DNA from: a virus
Virus record (IMG/VR): IMGVR_UViG_3300047586_000019
Coordinates: 1 to 41,379 of that record
DNA: 41,379 bases
Strand: one strand, 5' to 3'
Part shown: positions 15,644 to 21,689 of the stretch, one piece after another
Layout: each line of letters opens with the position of its first letter
How positions within the stretch are numbered: position 1 is the stretch's first letter
Position numbers and translations under genes: made by a program
The notes under the pieces: model-generated
The model's database searches: none
The model's input: the letters and a program-made list of their open reading frames with translations, nothing else
Told to the model about the DNA's origin: nothing

Positions 15644-15967
15644 CTAAAACTCTACTTTATCGTCATAATTATTATTTAGAACACTCTTTAATTTTCTTTT
15701 TGCTTTAGGTTTAATAGGTATACTTTTAAACTCCCACCATTCAGAACCATCGTATTCGTGTCTTTCTAACCAAAAATCTTTACCAACTATCCATAAATCC
15801 ATAGCAATTTCATTTCCCCCATATCCATTATCGTATTCAATGTTAGCAACTTTTTCAAAATCATCCCAAGTAGAATACCCATTCTTACTTCCTACCCACA
15901 AAACATCTTTATAGGTTTTTCCATTATTTTTTAATTCTTCTATTGTTTCTTTTAATAAGTTTTTCAT
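15644..15967 (-). CDS. Hypothetical protein, 107 residues
   Basis: Rich in Trp, Gly and Asp with a beta-sheet look (VLWVGSKNGYSTWDDF, WIVGKDFWLERHEYDGSEWWEF) and a basic tail. The pattern is reminiscent of DUF7675-like immunity or phage small proteins, but I do not assign it. The start is one base from the stop of the gene above. No membrane segment. Confidence 0.55.
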   Translation of the reverse strand: MKNLLKETIEELKNNGKTYKDVLWVGSKNGYSTWDDFEKVANIEYDNGYGGNEIAMDLWIVGKDFWLERHEYDGSEWWEFKSIPIKPKAKRKLKSVLNNNYDDKVEF

Positions 15968-15968
15968 A

Positions 15969-16118
15969 TTAGCTTTTACCCTCCTCTTTAACCTCTAAAG
16001 TGTTGGTAGCTAACTTAGGTCTGCCACCTTTTTTACCATTCTCCCTAACGGCTTTTATTTTGGCTTCTGACTTTACCTTACCACCTAGTCTTCCTAATGC
16101 TTGTGCGTGTTTATTCAT
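15969..16118 (-). CDS. Small basic GRLGG/KGGRPK protein, 49 residues
   Basis: AQALGRLGGKVKSEAKIKAVRENGKKGGRPK is a Lys/Gly/Arg pattern frequent in tiny phage and plasmid proteins and tails of DNA-binding proteins. It resembles the gene at 21022-21216 (ARMGGKARDKALSPERK). DNA or RNA binding is inferred. Its ATG overlaps the TGA of the gene above. Confidence 0.6.
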   Translation of the reverse strand: MNKHAQALGRLGGKVKSEAKIKAVRENGKKGGRPKLATNTLEVKEEGKS

Positions 16119-16276
16119 ATTGGTAAAACTATCTTAATACCATTACCTAACATTGGTTCACATCTATGTGTATCTCCCTCATAAAGTAATTTATAACTTC
16201 CGTCTTTTTGTCTTTCTTTAGCAATCGCCTTAAGGCTTATTTTCTTTTTACAATCTTTACAAATAAATGTTTTCAT
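16115..16276 (-). CDS. Zinc-ribbon protein, 53 residues, predicted leaderless mRNA
   Basis: MKTFICKDCKKKIS with CxxC, and THRCEPM further on, suggest one zinc site. The ATG lies only six bases after a TATAAT box that belongs to a perfect TTGACA-17-TATAAT promoter, so transcription should begin at or within a base of the ATG. No ribosome binding site can exist. First gene of the 16276-12909 transcript. Confidence 0.65.
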   Translation of the reverse strand: MKTFICKDCKKKISLKAIAKERQKDGSYKLLYEGDTHRCEPMLGNGIKIVLPI

Positions 16277-16282
16277 ATTTAT

Positions 16283-16311
16283 ATTATATCCTAATCGCTT
16301 TGGTTTGTCAA
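16283..16311 (-). promoter_or_regulatory. Consensus early promoter for the distal minus arm
   Basis: On the minus strand, TTGACA (16311-16306), 17-base spacer, TATAAT (16288-16283). Both boxes and the spacing are exact consensus. The next gene's ATG is at 16276. Confidence 0.85.
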
Positions 16312-16366
16312 ATTATTATCTATATCAAACTAGACCAATATCTGATGTGCTTTATAACAAACTGTA

Positions 16367-16792
16367 TCATTTTGTTTCCGTTATTATGGTTTCAGCTATG
16401 CTAAAATAATATTCTCCATCAGGTTCTAATTTCTTCCATTTTTTAATTTCCTTTATCAATTTACCTCTATAGACATCAAGGGCTTCCTGTCTTTCCTCAA
16501 GCCTTGCTTCCTTTTTAATTCTATTCATAGCCTTCTTCCAATCTTTAACACTTGCTAAATCTCCTTCAAAGACTACTCCTAATTCAAATAAAATATCTGA
16601 TATTTGTCTAGCAATATCAAGCCTTGCTTTAGTAATAAGAGCTACTAATCGTTCCGTAAATATTTTCCTCTCTGTTTTCCAAGCTAAGGAGTGTTTTTTA
16701 TAATATTCAACTCCGATTATGCTTCCAGTTGTCATTATTCTATCTGTTATTTCCTCTATTGCTTTTATTAGTATTTCGTCTGTTTTATTCAT
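16367..16792 (-). CDS. Hypothetical helical protein, 141 residues
   Basis: Starts at MNKTDEILIKAIEEITDRI, the ATG overlapping the stop of the gene above by a few bases. A longer in-frame GTG at 16819 is less likely. It is fully helical and charged, with a probable coiled coil. The first codons are repeated at 14026-14047. It is the last gene before the promoter at 16311. No family is recognised. Confidence 0.6.
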   Translation of the reverse strand: MNKTDEILIKAIEEITDRIMTTGSIIGVEYYKKHSLAWKTERKIFTERLVALITKARLDIARQISDILFELGVVFEGDLASVKDWKKAMNRIKKEARLEERQEALDVYRGKLIKEIKKWKKLEPDGEYYFSIAETIITETK

Positions 16793-17081
16793 AACAATTT
16801 TCGTGTAAATCATCTCCACCTATAAATTCAGCTAATCCTATTCTTATCTTTTTAATAAAGTTTTTAATTTTTTCCTTTAAGTAATACCATCTATCCCATT
16901 TAACACGCATTTCTCCTCTGCCATACATTAAAGCATTTTTATTCCAGCCAAAGATTGCATTATCCATTCTGTTTGCCATATCTTCATAGGCATTATTCAT
17001 ATACTTTTTTATTAAGTATTCGGTTGTGTGTTGATATTTGCATTTCTTCCTCTTTGTATTCCTTTGTTGTGAGTGGTTCAT
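16785..17081 (-). CDS. Hypothetical basic protein, 98 residues
   Basis: MNHSQQRNTKRKKCKYQHTT... is highly basic at the start, then an aromatic middle (DNAIFGWNKNALMYGRGEMRVKWDRWYYLKEK) and a helical end with Cys. GAGGAG is present before the ATG. The WNKNALMYG...KWDRWY pattern suggests a defined fold but no known family. Confidence 0.55.
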   Translation of the reverse strand: MNHSQQRNTKRKKCKYQHTTEYLIKKYMNNAYEDMANRMDNAIFGWNKNALMYGRGEMRVKWDRWYYLKEKIKNFIKKIRIGLAEFIGGDDLHENCYE

Positions 17082-17093
17082 AGGCTAACTCCT

Positions 17094-17189
17094 CTAAAGT
17101 TTATGTTTAATTATTTTATGTTCTTTTTTAGTTAATGAACCATTTCGTACTAATAACCAAAGTAATAATCTAATCAGTAATTTGTTCAT
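17094..17189 (-). CDS. Small amphipathic peptide, 31 residues
   Basis: MNKLLIRLLLWLLVRNGSLTKKEHKIIKHKL: a short hydrophobic helix followed by a basic tail, able to bind or cross a membrane. It begins one base after the stop of the gene above. No Shine-Dalgarno sequence is clear, so coupling is likely. Confidence 0.45.
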   Translation of the reverse strand: MNKLLIRLLLWLLVRNGSLTKKEHKIIKHKL

Positions 17190-17190
17190 T

Positions 17191-17361
17191 TTAAAATATA
17201 CTATTTTTAACATTTACTTCTACACCTTTTGCACTCATTGGCTTTCTTCCGCTTTCAAAAACATAAGTCTTTTCCTTAAAACAAATCTTACAATGGTAGA
17301 TTGCTACCCACATTGTTCTTTCTTCGTATCCTGTTAAATTATATTCGTGTTTATGTGTCAT
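17191..17361 (-). CDS. Small zinc-knuckle protein, 56 residues
   Basis: MTHKHEYNLTGYEERTMWVAIYHCKICFKEK holds HxC/CxxC residues for one zinc and a beta-hairpin-like middle. Its ATG shares ATGA with the stop of the 102-residue gene above. It resembles other single-CxxC proteins of this arm in size and style. Confidence 0.55.
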   Translation of the reverse strand: MTHKHEYNLTGYEERTMWVAIYHCKICFKEKTYVFESGRKPMSAKGVEVNVKNSIF

Positions 17362-17666
17362 GTTTCGTTGTACGCTAGATTGCGTAAGGCTTTAGAGACT
17401 TCCCTGAGTGTTTCTAAACGTGTTCCAGCTAGTCTTGCATTAAGCTTTGCTTCCCAATAGTCTGCATAAAGCGGTTCTTGCATAAGAATTGACCTTGATT
17501 CTGCTTCTCGTTGGAATTGATTTGCTCGTTGAGATGATAATTGAAGTTCATCAAGCCTTAATTGATATTTCATTTCTAAGGGAAACAGTTTAGTTTGAGC
17601 TACTGCATAATTTTCATCCGCTTTCATTAATTCTTCAATTACATTTTTAAGTGTTACTTCTTTCAT
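17358..17666 (-). CDS. Paralogue family A, copy 1, helical protein of 102 residues
   Basis: It shares a clear pattern with the gene at 19567-19878: KADENYA, LFPLEMKYQLR against LMPLEIKYQLR, QREAESRS..MQEPLY against QREADTRA..MQEPIY, then ALRNLAYNE against NIRNLSFYE. The family looks all-helical with a central proline-rich turn and is common in phages next to recombination genes. Function unknown. Its start is overlapped by a tiny membrane peptide gene through ATGA. Confidence 0.7.
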   Translation of the reverse strand: MKEVTLKNVIEELMKADENYAVAQTKLFPLEMKYQLRLDELQLSSQRANQFQREAESRSILMQEPLYADYWEAKLNARLAGTRLETLREVSKALRNLAYNET

Positions 17667-17749
17667 ATTTTTAATGTTGCCGAATGTTGCCAGATAATTA
17701 CTGACATACTAGCTAGTTTTAAAGAAAAGATAAAAAATAAGTATTTCAT
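17663..17749 (-). CDS. Tiny membrane peptide MKYL family, copy 1, 28 residues
   Basis: MKYLFFIFSLKLASMSVII then WQHSATLKI. A single membrane helix. GGAGTG lies seven bases before the ATG and the stop shares ATGA with the next gene. A homologue at 20407-20487 has the same start (MKYL) and end (HSATLKI). Role unknown. Confidence 0.6.
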   Translation of the reverse strand: MKYLFFIFSLKLASMSVIIWQHSATLKI

Positions 17750-17750
17750 A

Positions 17751-17969
17751 TTATTCACTCCAAGTTGCTTCGCATTTACCGCATGTCCATTCCTTCCAGT
17801 ATCCCCATTGATTAGAAACATAAGACTCTTTTAATATTCCTCCACATATTCCGTCTCCGTCTTTTTCCGTACAATAGTCTCCTGTGTCTCCGTAGATTTC
17901 TCCGTATGGCTCAAAGTCTCTGTAATCTGTGTTTTTATTTGTGTCCATATGGAAAGCCCAAGTAATCAT
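17751..17969 (-). CDS. Small zinc-ribbon protein, up to 72 residues
   Basis: Contains C-x8-C near the middle and CGKC near the end (WTCGKCEATWSE), with many Tyr/Asp. Start uncertain: ATG at 17969 or 17948 (MDTNKNTDYRD), neither with a ribosome binding site. A further short frame (18006-17935) overlaps out of frame and may couple to it. Function unknown. Confidence 0.5.
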   Translation of the reverse strand: MITWAFHMDTNKNTDYRDFEPYGEIYGDTGDYCTEKDGDGICGGILKESYVSNQWGYWKEWTCGKCEATWSE

Positions 17970-18032
17970 TGAAATTATGTTTATGCTTTTTTTCTTCTTT
18001 CTTCATAGTTATTTACTCTCTATCAGTTAACC

Positions 18033-18161
18033 TCAGACCTGCTTTAGACAGTCATTGTCTAGGTCATTTAGTTTTTCTATAACTTCGTTTAGTTTTTCAA
18101 TTATTTGTGAGATTGCGTAGACTTCTTGACCACCTGCAAGATTTTCTACACTTTTCCACAT
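18033..18161 (-). CDS. Small acidic coiled-coil protein, 42 residues, or 3' part of a shifted gene
   Basis: MWKSVENLAGGQEVYAISQI then IEKLNEVIEKLNDLDND. A typical amphipathic helix, much more protein-like than the overlapping frame at this place. It could start upstream at a TTG. It may be the true C-terminal part of the gene at 18285 after a frameshift. Confidence 0.45.
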   Translation of the reverse strand: MWKSVENLAGGQEVYAISQIIEKLNEVIEKLNDLDNDCLKQV

Positions 18162-18285
18162 TTTTTGTTCGTCTAGTATTTTCAACCTTACTATTTATTT
18201 CGTGCATTACTTCAGTTGCTGTTTTATTATGTGGACTAAATGCTATCCACATTCCAATTTTTAGTTTAATTAAATCTATTTTCAC
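18097..18285 (-). CDS. Hypothetical protein, 62 residues, tail possibly frameshifted
   Basis: Starts with GTG in a GTGA overlap with the gene above (MKIDLIKLKIGMWIAFSPHN). The first 35 residues look normal. The last 25 (RRTKNVEKCRKSCRWSRSL) are basic and Cys-rich, unlike the neighbours, while the frame next to it reads as a good helix at the same place. A one-base shift near 18180 is suspected. Confidence 0.4.
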   Translation of the reverse strand: MKIDLIKLKIGMWIAFSPHNKTATEVMHEINSKVENTRRTKNVEKCRKSCRWSRSLRNLTNN

Positions 18286-18437
18286 TTTCCCCCTCCTTCT
18301 ACTAGGTCAGGGGTAGGCTTCTTTAATTGACTAAAATAGTTTTTCTCCTGCCACGTTTCTATTGACTTAATCCTGAAAAATACACCATCTCCTAAGTCTC
18401 TGATTATGTTTAATCCTGTAATCTTTTTGTGTGTCAT
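18282..18437 (-). CDS. Hypothetical protein, 51 residues
   Basis: MTHKKITGLNIIRDLGDGVFFRIKSIETWQEKN then a Pro-rich end and VEGGGK. The end codes GAAGGAGGGGGAAAG, a strong ribosome binding site for the following GTG. Small beta-type fold likely. No family is recognised. Confidence 0.55.
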   Translation of the reverse strand: MTHKKITGLNIIRDLGDGVFFRIKSIETWQEKNYFSQLKKPTPDLVEGGGK

Positions 18438-18442
18438 AATAG

Positions 18443-18685
18443 TTAGGGCTTCCTTTTAGATTCACTAATTATAATTTTTTGTAATAACCTTGTTTCTTTT
18501 CTTGCGTCTTCAAAACCCTTTTCATAAGCCTCTGATAAAGCAGTAGAGAATAACTTAAATAACTTTTCAAACTGTTCTTCGCTTAAAGAATAACCTGCTG
18601 TTCCCTCTCCAAGTTCGGAATAGTAAGTGCAAATCTGTCTTACTTTTTCCTCAAATTCTTTAATTTTTTCGTTAATGTAAGTCAT
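18443..18685 (-). CDS. Hypothetical helical protein, 80 residues
   Basis: Begins MTYINEKIKEFEEKVRQICT and later has SLSEEQFEKLFKLFSTALSEAYEKGF. It is all-helical and similar in style to the gene at 13340. AAGGAGAAATAAA precedes the ATG. No motif. Confidence 0.6.
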   Translation of the reverse strand: MTYINEKIKEFEEKVRQICTYYSELGEGTAGYSLSEEQFEKLFKLFSTALSEAYEKGFEDARKETRLLQKIIISESKRKP

Positions 18686-18696
18686 TTTATTTCTCC

Positions 18697-18855
18697 TTAT
18701 GGGTTAATTGCTTTAGGGATTAAACCCTTCATTTTATCTACTTTACAATCAATACAATATTTACTTTTTCCTAAAGCACTATTTCCACAAATTTTACAAG
18801 GATGTGCTTTCATATAAAAGACTGGTCCTACCTTAGTTCCTTTTTTCAATCCCAT
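18697..18855 (-). CDS. Zinc-ribbon protein, 52 residues
   Basis: CKICGN...KYCIDC gives two CxxC pairs 14 residues apart, a classical small zinc ribbon, flanked by basic residues. The start overlaps the NinG stop by 10 bases, with AAAGGA before it. It may bind DNA or RNA, but no target can be inferred. Confidence 0.6.
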   Translation of the reverse strand: MGLKKGTKVGPVFYMKAHPCKICGNSALGKSKYCIDCKVDKMKGLIPKAINP

Positions 18856-19244
18856 ATAAGTCCTTTCAACTTATTTAAATATATACGTTCTAGTTCAAGA
18901 TAATCTGGTACTGTTAAAATAAGAACATCTTTACTATGCTGTCTTAAATACATAAACCTTTCTGTTCCTATTTCTTTTTCTATCTTTTCCCAAAATAATC
19001 CTTGTTCTCCATTACGAACAATGTTACAAGTTGAGCATTGAGGTCGTACATATTCAATATTTATATAATTAGTTGCTGTATGTCCTGTCATCCAATGTCC
19101 TACTTGTATATTCTCATAATCTGTAGGTTTTCCGCAGGTATAACATTTAACCCAACCTTTTTTATAAGTAGCTTTCCTTCTATACCATTTCTGAAATGCT
19201 TCATAAGCTCTTTTCTTTGCTCTTTTTAATGTAACAGTTTTCAT
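18846..19244 (-). CDS. ninG: NinG-like recombination nuclease (Rap family)
   Basis: 132 residues. A basic N-terminus, then CYTCGKPT (near 36), a central QVGHW, an N-terminal-Asn YVRPQCSTCN pair, and a GLFWEKIEKEIGTERFMYL helix. The order Cys pair, GH, N, CxxC is that of lambda NinG (Rap), which contains an HNH-like zinc fold and resolves or cuts branched DNA during phage recombination. It is the only clear DNA-processing gene of the early arm apart from the methyltransferase. ATGA links it to the gene above. Confidence 0.7.
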   Translation of the reverse strand: MKTVTLKRAKKRAYEAFQKWYRRKATYKKGWVKCYTCGKPTDYENIQVGHWMTGHTATNYINIEYVRPQCSTCNIVRNGEQGLFWEKIEKEIGTERFMYLRQHSKDVLILTVPDYLELERIYLNKLKGLIWD

Positions 19245-19570
19245 ATCATTATAGCTTTGCCGTCTTTAAATTCCCATTTTTTGTCTACTAATACTTCACT
19301 TTCTATTTTCCCTTTAGATTTCCAAACAAAACGATAAATTAAGTAATTCTTATAAGGATAGAATTTACTTACTTGGGTATTTAATACAATTCCCTTAGAG
19401 TGTTTAGACAAGGGTAAAATCATGTAATCTTCTCCTATGTGATCGTGATGATTATAATCTTTATCTTTACAATAGATTAATCTTAGGTCTTTTTTATTTA
19501 ACTGATACGACCTAACTTCTACGTGTTTATCATTATCCAGTAATTTGGTTTTAATAATTGTTTGGTTCAT
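19241..19570 (-). CDS. Hypothetical protein, 109 residues
   Basis: A beta-rich, Lys/Tyr/His-rich sequence (KDYNHHDHIGEDYM, KNYLIYRFVWKSKG). It shares ATGA overlaps with both neighbours. No family is recognised. The HHDH cluster could bind metal. Confidence 0.55.
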   Translation of the reverse strand: MNQTIIKTKLLDNDKHVEVRSYQLNKKDLRLIYCKDKDYNHHDHIGEDYMILPLSKHSKGIVLNTQVSKFYPYKNYLIYRFVWKSKGKIESEVLVDKKWEFKDGKAIMI

Positions 19571-19878
19571 TTTTCGTAAAAACTTAAGTTGCGTATATTT
19601 GCACAGATCACTTTACAAGTGTCAAGTCTTTGATATGCTATTTTAGCTTCTAGTTTAGCTGTCTGATACTCTAAATAAATAGGTTCTTGCATTATTGTAG
19701 CTCTGGTATCTGCTTCTCTTTGTGGTTGTGATCCAAATCCCGAACCTAATAGTATTTGGTCTTCTCTTAATTGATATTTAATCTCTAAAGGCATTAACTT
19801 AGTTAGAGCTGAAGCATAATTCTCATCAGCCTTTATTAATTTAACATTCATTTTCTCTAGGGTTAATTCAAATGCCAT
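19567..19878 (-). CDS. Paralogue family A, copy 2, helical protein of 103 residues
   Basis: Homologue of the gene at 17358-17666 (see the shared KADENYA, PLEIKYQLR and MQEP motifs). The middle differs: GSGFGSQPQREADTRA here against SSQRANQFQREAESRS. Two diverged copies 1.9 kb apart in the same operon imply an old duplication or a module gained twice. Probably helical, without a known activity. Confidence 0.7.
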   Translation of the reverse strand: MAFELTLEKMNVKLIKADENYASALTKLMPLEIKYQLREDQILLGSGFGSQPQREADTRATIMQEPIYLEYQTAKLEAKIAYQRLDTCKVICANIRNLSFYEK

Positions 19879-19889
19879 TAAAAGTCCGC

Positions 19890-20264
19890 CTAATCTTTCT
19901 CAAAACTTTTTTCTACTTCTTTTAATAACTCATCTGAATAACCTTTACCACTACACCAAACTAAATCTGGATATATTCCCTTAGCATGAGACCAATAATT
20001 CGGTTTACCATCCTTACCTTGCCTTTCTTTCATCGGAGCTTCTGGATGGACTGGACATGGTTTTGTCGGAACGTCTGGTTTAGGTGGAAACTTAGAGAAA
20101 CTGGATTTAGCAACGGGAGTACCACCTTTTTCCTTAATGGCTTCTATTGCTTTGTTTAAATCACTAATTACATCTGAAATTACATCTCCTCTAATTGTAA
20201 GTGAAACTTCAAACCAATCTATTCTTTTATATGCTGTAAAAACTATTACTTTCTTTTCTTCCAT
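19890..20264 (-). CDS. Hypothetical phage protein with Cys/His-rich C-terminal half, 124 residues
   Basis: An N-terminal half with beta and helix segments (VIVFTAYKRIDWFEVSLTI, DLNKAIEAIKEKGG), a Pro-rich linker, then CPVHPEAPMKERQGKDGK...SHA...WCSGKGY, likely a zinc site. This C-terminal pattern occurs in phage proteins of unknown role near recombination genes. It might bind single-stranded DNA, which is only a guess. AAAGGTGGTG precedes the ATG inside the preceding gene. Confidence 0.6.
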   Translation of the reverse strand: MEEKKVIVFTAYKRIDWFEVSLTIRGDVISDVISDLNKAIEAIKEKGGTPVAKSSFSKFPPKPDVPTKPCPVHPEAPMKERQGKDGKPNYWSHAKGIYPDLVWCSGKGYSDELLKEVEKSFEKD

Positions 20265-20410
20265 TTTACACCACCTTTCTGGGCTATTCTGATTATAAAT
20301 CTTGCGAGAGAAAACATCTCTGTTCTTCGTAAGTTGTGATTGCTAATATAAAGCTCCCTCTTTTCAGGTTCGTAGATAAAATAAACATATTTTAATTCTT
20401 TTCTAATCAT
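20246..20410 (-). CDS. Small basic protein, 54 residues
   Basis: MIRKELKYVYFIYEPEKREL...FSLARFIIRIAQKGGVKWKKRK. ATGA overlap with the tiny membrane peptide above and 19-base overlap with the gene below, for which it carries the ribosome binding site. Function unknown. Confidence 0.55.
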   Translation of the reverse strand: MIRKELKYVYFIYEPEKRELYISNHNLRRTEMFSLARFIIRIAQKGGVKWKKRK

Positions 20411-20487
20411 ATTTTAAGTGTTGCTGAGTGCATACTAATAATTGTTAGCATAGCTGATAATTTTAAGAATAATATTAAGTATTTCAT
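20407..20487 (-). CDS. Tiny membrane peptide MKYL family, copy 2, 26 residues
   Basis: MKYLILFLKLSAMLTIISM then HSATLKI. A single membrane helix. Start and stop both sit in ATGA overlaps. It matches the peptide at 17663-17749 at both ends, including the DNA of the last codons that supplies the next gene's ATG. Confidence 0.6.
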   Translation of the reverse strand: MKYLILFLKLSAMLTIISMHSATLKI

Positions 20488-20999
20488 TGATAATTTATTG
20501 CATAACTGCAATTCTGTGTATCTATTCCCATATTATATTTACAAAGTGCCTGTTCGATATTACCATTCTTAATGTTTTGGGTTAGCCAATCAATAACGTG
20601 CTGTCTTGCTTCCTCGTGTGAGTTATAGCAAATCCATTCAAAACTGTTTTGTCTGTATCCATAACCATTATATAAACCTAAATCCCTGCAACTGTCATTC
20701 TTCCCGCTTGAGCTTTCTTTCATATAGATATAATCCGCTATTTTTCCTACATCAAATACTGCTGACGTTTTTTTAGTCTTATTTAATGGAGAGATGATAA
20801 TACTCGGATTTAGTCTGTAAATGGGGTTCTGGATGATTACAGGGCTTCTAAAGCCATACGTAGTAAAGAATTGAAACACTCCATAAAGAAAGAAAGCTAA
20901 TATAAAGGTTACAAGGAATGTTAGCATTGATTTAATAACCCAATGATGGTTTTTCTTTGGAGTTAGTTTTTTAATTTCCGTTTGTTTTCTAAATGTCAT
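20484..20999 (-). CDS. Membrane-anchored lysozyme/transglycosylase-like protein
   Basis: 171 residues from the ATG at 20999. Residues 1-20 are basic and 24-50 form one membrane helix. After a linker, an outward domain reads IADYIYMKESSSGKND, then NGYGYRQNSFEWICYNSHEEARQHVIDWL, then ALCKYNMG. The E-S-S-S-G motif, NGYGYR and the Cys pairs fit small SLT/lysozyme-like folds with the Glu as catalyst. It may cut peptidoglycan at entry or block later phages, though early placement is odd for lysis. A consensus promoter lies directly upstream with ATG seven bases after the -10 box. Confidence 0.6.
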   Translation of the reverse strand: MTFRKQTEIKKLTPKKNHHWVIKSMLTFLVTFILAFFLYGVFQFFTTYGFRSPVIIQNPIYRLNPSIIISPLNKTKKTSAVFDVGKIADYIYMKESSSGKNDSCRDLGLYNGYGYRQNSFEWICYNSHEEARQHVIDWLTQNIKNGNIEQALCKYNMGIDTQNCSYAINYQ

Positions 21000-21006
21000 A
21001 CCAAGT

Positions 21007-21035
21007 AGTATATCATACTTGCTAACTGTTGTCAA
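21007..21035 (-). promoter_or_regulatory. Early promoter, predicted leaderless
   Basis: Minus strand TTGACA (21035-21030), 17-base spacer, TATACT (21012-21007). The ATG at 20999 is seven bases past the -10 box, so the start of transcription falls on or next to it. The -35 overlaps the end of the upstream gene. Confidence 0.75.
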
Positions 21036-21216
21036 TAGGGAACTCTGATACTTTTAAACCTTTGCGGATATTCTTGAAGTAATCTTTACCGTATTTAATT
21101 AAGTTAGCATTTCCAGCGTTTACTGCTATTTCGTGCTTGCGTTCTGGAGAAAGTGCCTTATCACGAGCTTTTCCACCCATTCTTGCGAAGCTAGATACTG
21201 TCATTCTGTTGCTCAT
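21022..21216 (-). CDS. Small basic protein (GGKARDKALSPERK type), 64 residues
   Basis: FARMGGKARDKALSPERKHEI...NANLIKYGKDYFKNIRKG, a Gly/Lys-rich pattern of small phage proteins likely to bind nucleic acid. First gene of the minus transcript from 21253. The ATG is 7 bases after TATAAT, so a leaderless mRNA is predicted. It faces a plus-strand promoter only 50 bases away, so a regulatory role at this divergent site is possible. Confidence 0.6.
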   Translation of the reverse strand: MSNRMTVSSFARMGGKARDKALSPERKHEIAVNAGNANLIKYGKDYFKNIRKGLKVSEFPIDNS

Positions 21217-21223
21217 ATTTTTT

Positions 21224-21253
21224 ATTATACACTATACAAGCATCTTTTGTCAA
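21224..21253 (-). promoter_or_regulatory. Divergent early promoter, minus direction
   Basis: TTGACA (21253-21248), 18-base spacer, TATAAT (21229-21224). The gene starts at 21216. Back to back with the plus promoter at 21264-21291. Confidence 0.75.
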
Positions 21254-21263
21254 ATACTAATAC

Positions 21264-21291
21264 TTGCATTACTTGACAAATATGCTATAAT
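21264..21291 (+). promoter_or_regulatory. Divergent promoter, plus direction, extended -10
   Basis: TATAAT at 21286-21291 preceded by TGC (extended -10), with a weak TTGCAT -35 at 16-base spacing. It drives the structured RNA at 21298-21421. Confidence 0.65.
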
Positions 21292-21297
21292 AACAAT

Positions 21298-21421
21298 ACG
21301 TCTGGCTAGTCCAGCATCCCTACGCAAGGGGGATAGATTAAACTTTTAACAGTTTTTAGGTCTGCAAGGTAATACTTGCGAAAAGGTTTAATCGCCTTGC
21401 AGATTTAGAAACTGTTTTTTT
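21298..21421 (+). ncRNA. Structured RNA with 22-bp terminator stem and possible pseudoknot
   Basis: From the predicted start: CTGG-loop-CCAG (21302-21314), a TCCC...GGGGGA stem (21317-21333), then arms 21348-21369 and 21395-21416. These pair over all 22 positions with three G-U pairs, and a T run to 21421 follows. In the 25-base loop GTTTAATC (21386-21393) can pair with GATTAAAC (21336-21343) outside the stem, extended by AAAAG/TTTT with a bulge. This would form a pseudoknot or a competing stem. It is either a small RNA or an attenuator of the 45-residue gene that starts right after the T run. Confidence 0.6.
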
Positions 21422-21559
21422 ATGAAAAAATCTAACGAAAATAAGCAAATAATAATAGAGCTTCTTAACCAAGTAATACTTCTAAATGAGAAAGTGAATA
21501 AAATCATTGTTTATCTTAAATCACTAGACTACACTTCTTCTAATAAAAGGAGTGGTTAG
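21422..21559 (+). CDS. Small helical protein behind an attenuator, 45 residues
   Basis: MKKSNENKQIIIELLNQVIL then EKVNKIIVYLKSL, an amphipathic coiled-coil-like helix ending in basic residues. It is the only plus-strand gene inside the minus arm. The ATG directly follows the terminator T run. Expression would require read-through of the hairpin. Function unknown. Confidence 0.5.
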   Translation: MKKSNENKQIIIELLNQVILLNEKVNKIIVYLKSLDYTSSNKRSG

Positions 21560-21689
21560 CCTAAGCAACTATTAAGATACTTCACCCGCAGGCGGGTAAG
21601 CAAAGCTAGGAAAGTCCCCAGTCCTTAGAAGGGGGTTATAAGGGGGAAGAAGGCGTTGCGAAATTCGGCATTCGGGAATTACTCGGGAA
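21560..21689. other. Convergent intergenic segment with GC-rich hairpin and short repeats
   Basis: Between the plus gene ending at 21559 and the minus gene ending at 21690. Contains ACCCGCAGGCGGGT (21584-21597), a compact GC hairpin without a T run, then G-rich strings and two TCGGGAATTA copies (21672-21692). It may separate converging transcripts. Confidence 0.4.

Noticed and set aside
17935-18006. 23-codon frame MKKEEKKHKHNF... overlapping the zinc-ribbon gene
   Set aside because: Too short and without clear ribosome binding site; kept only as a possible coupling frame.
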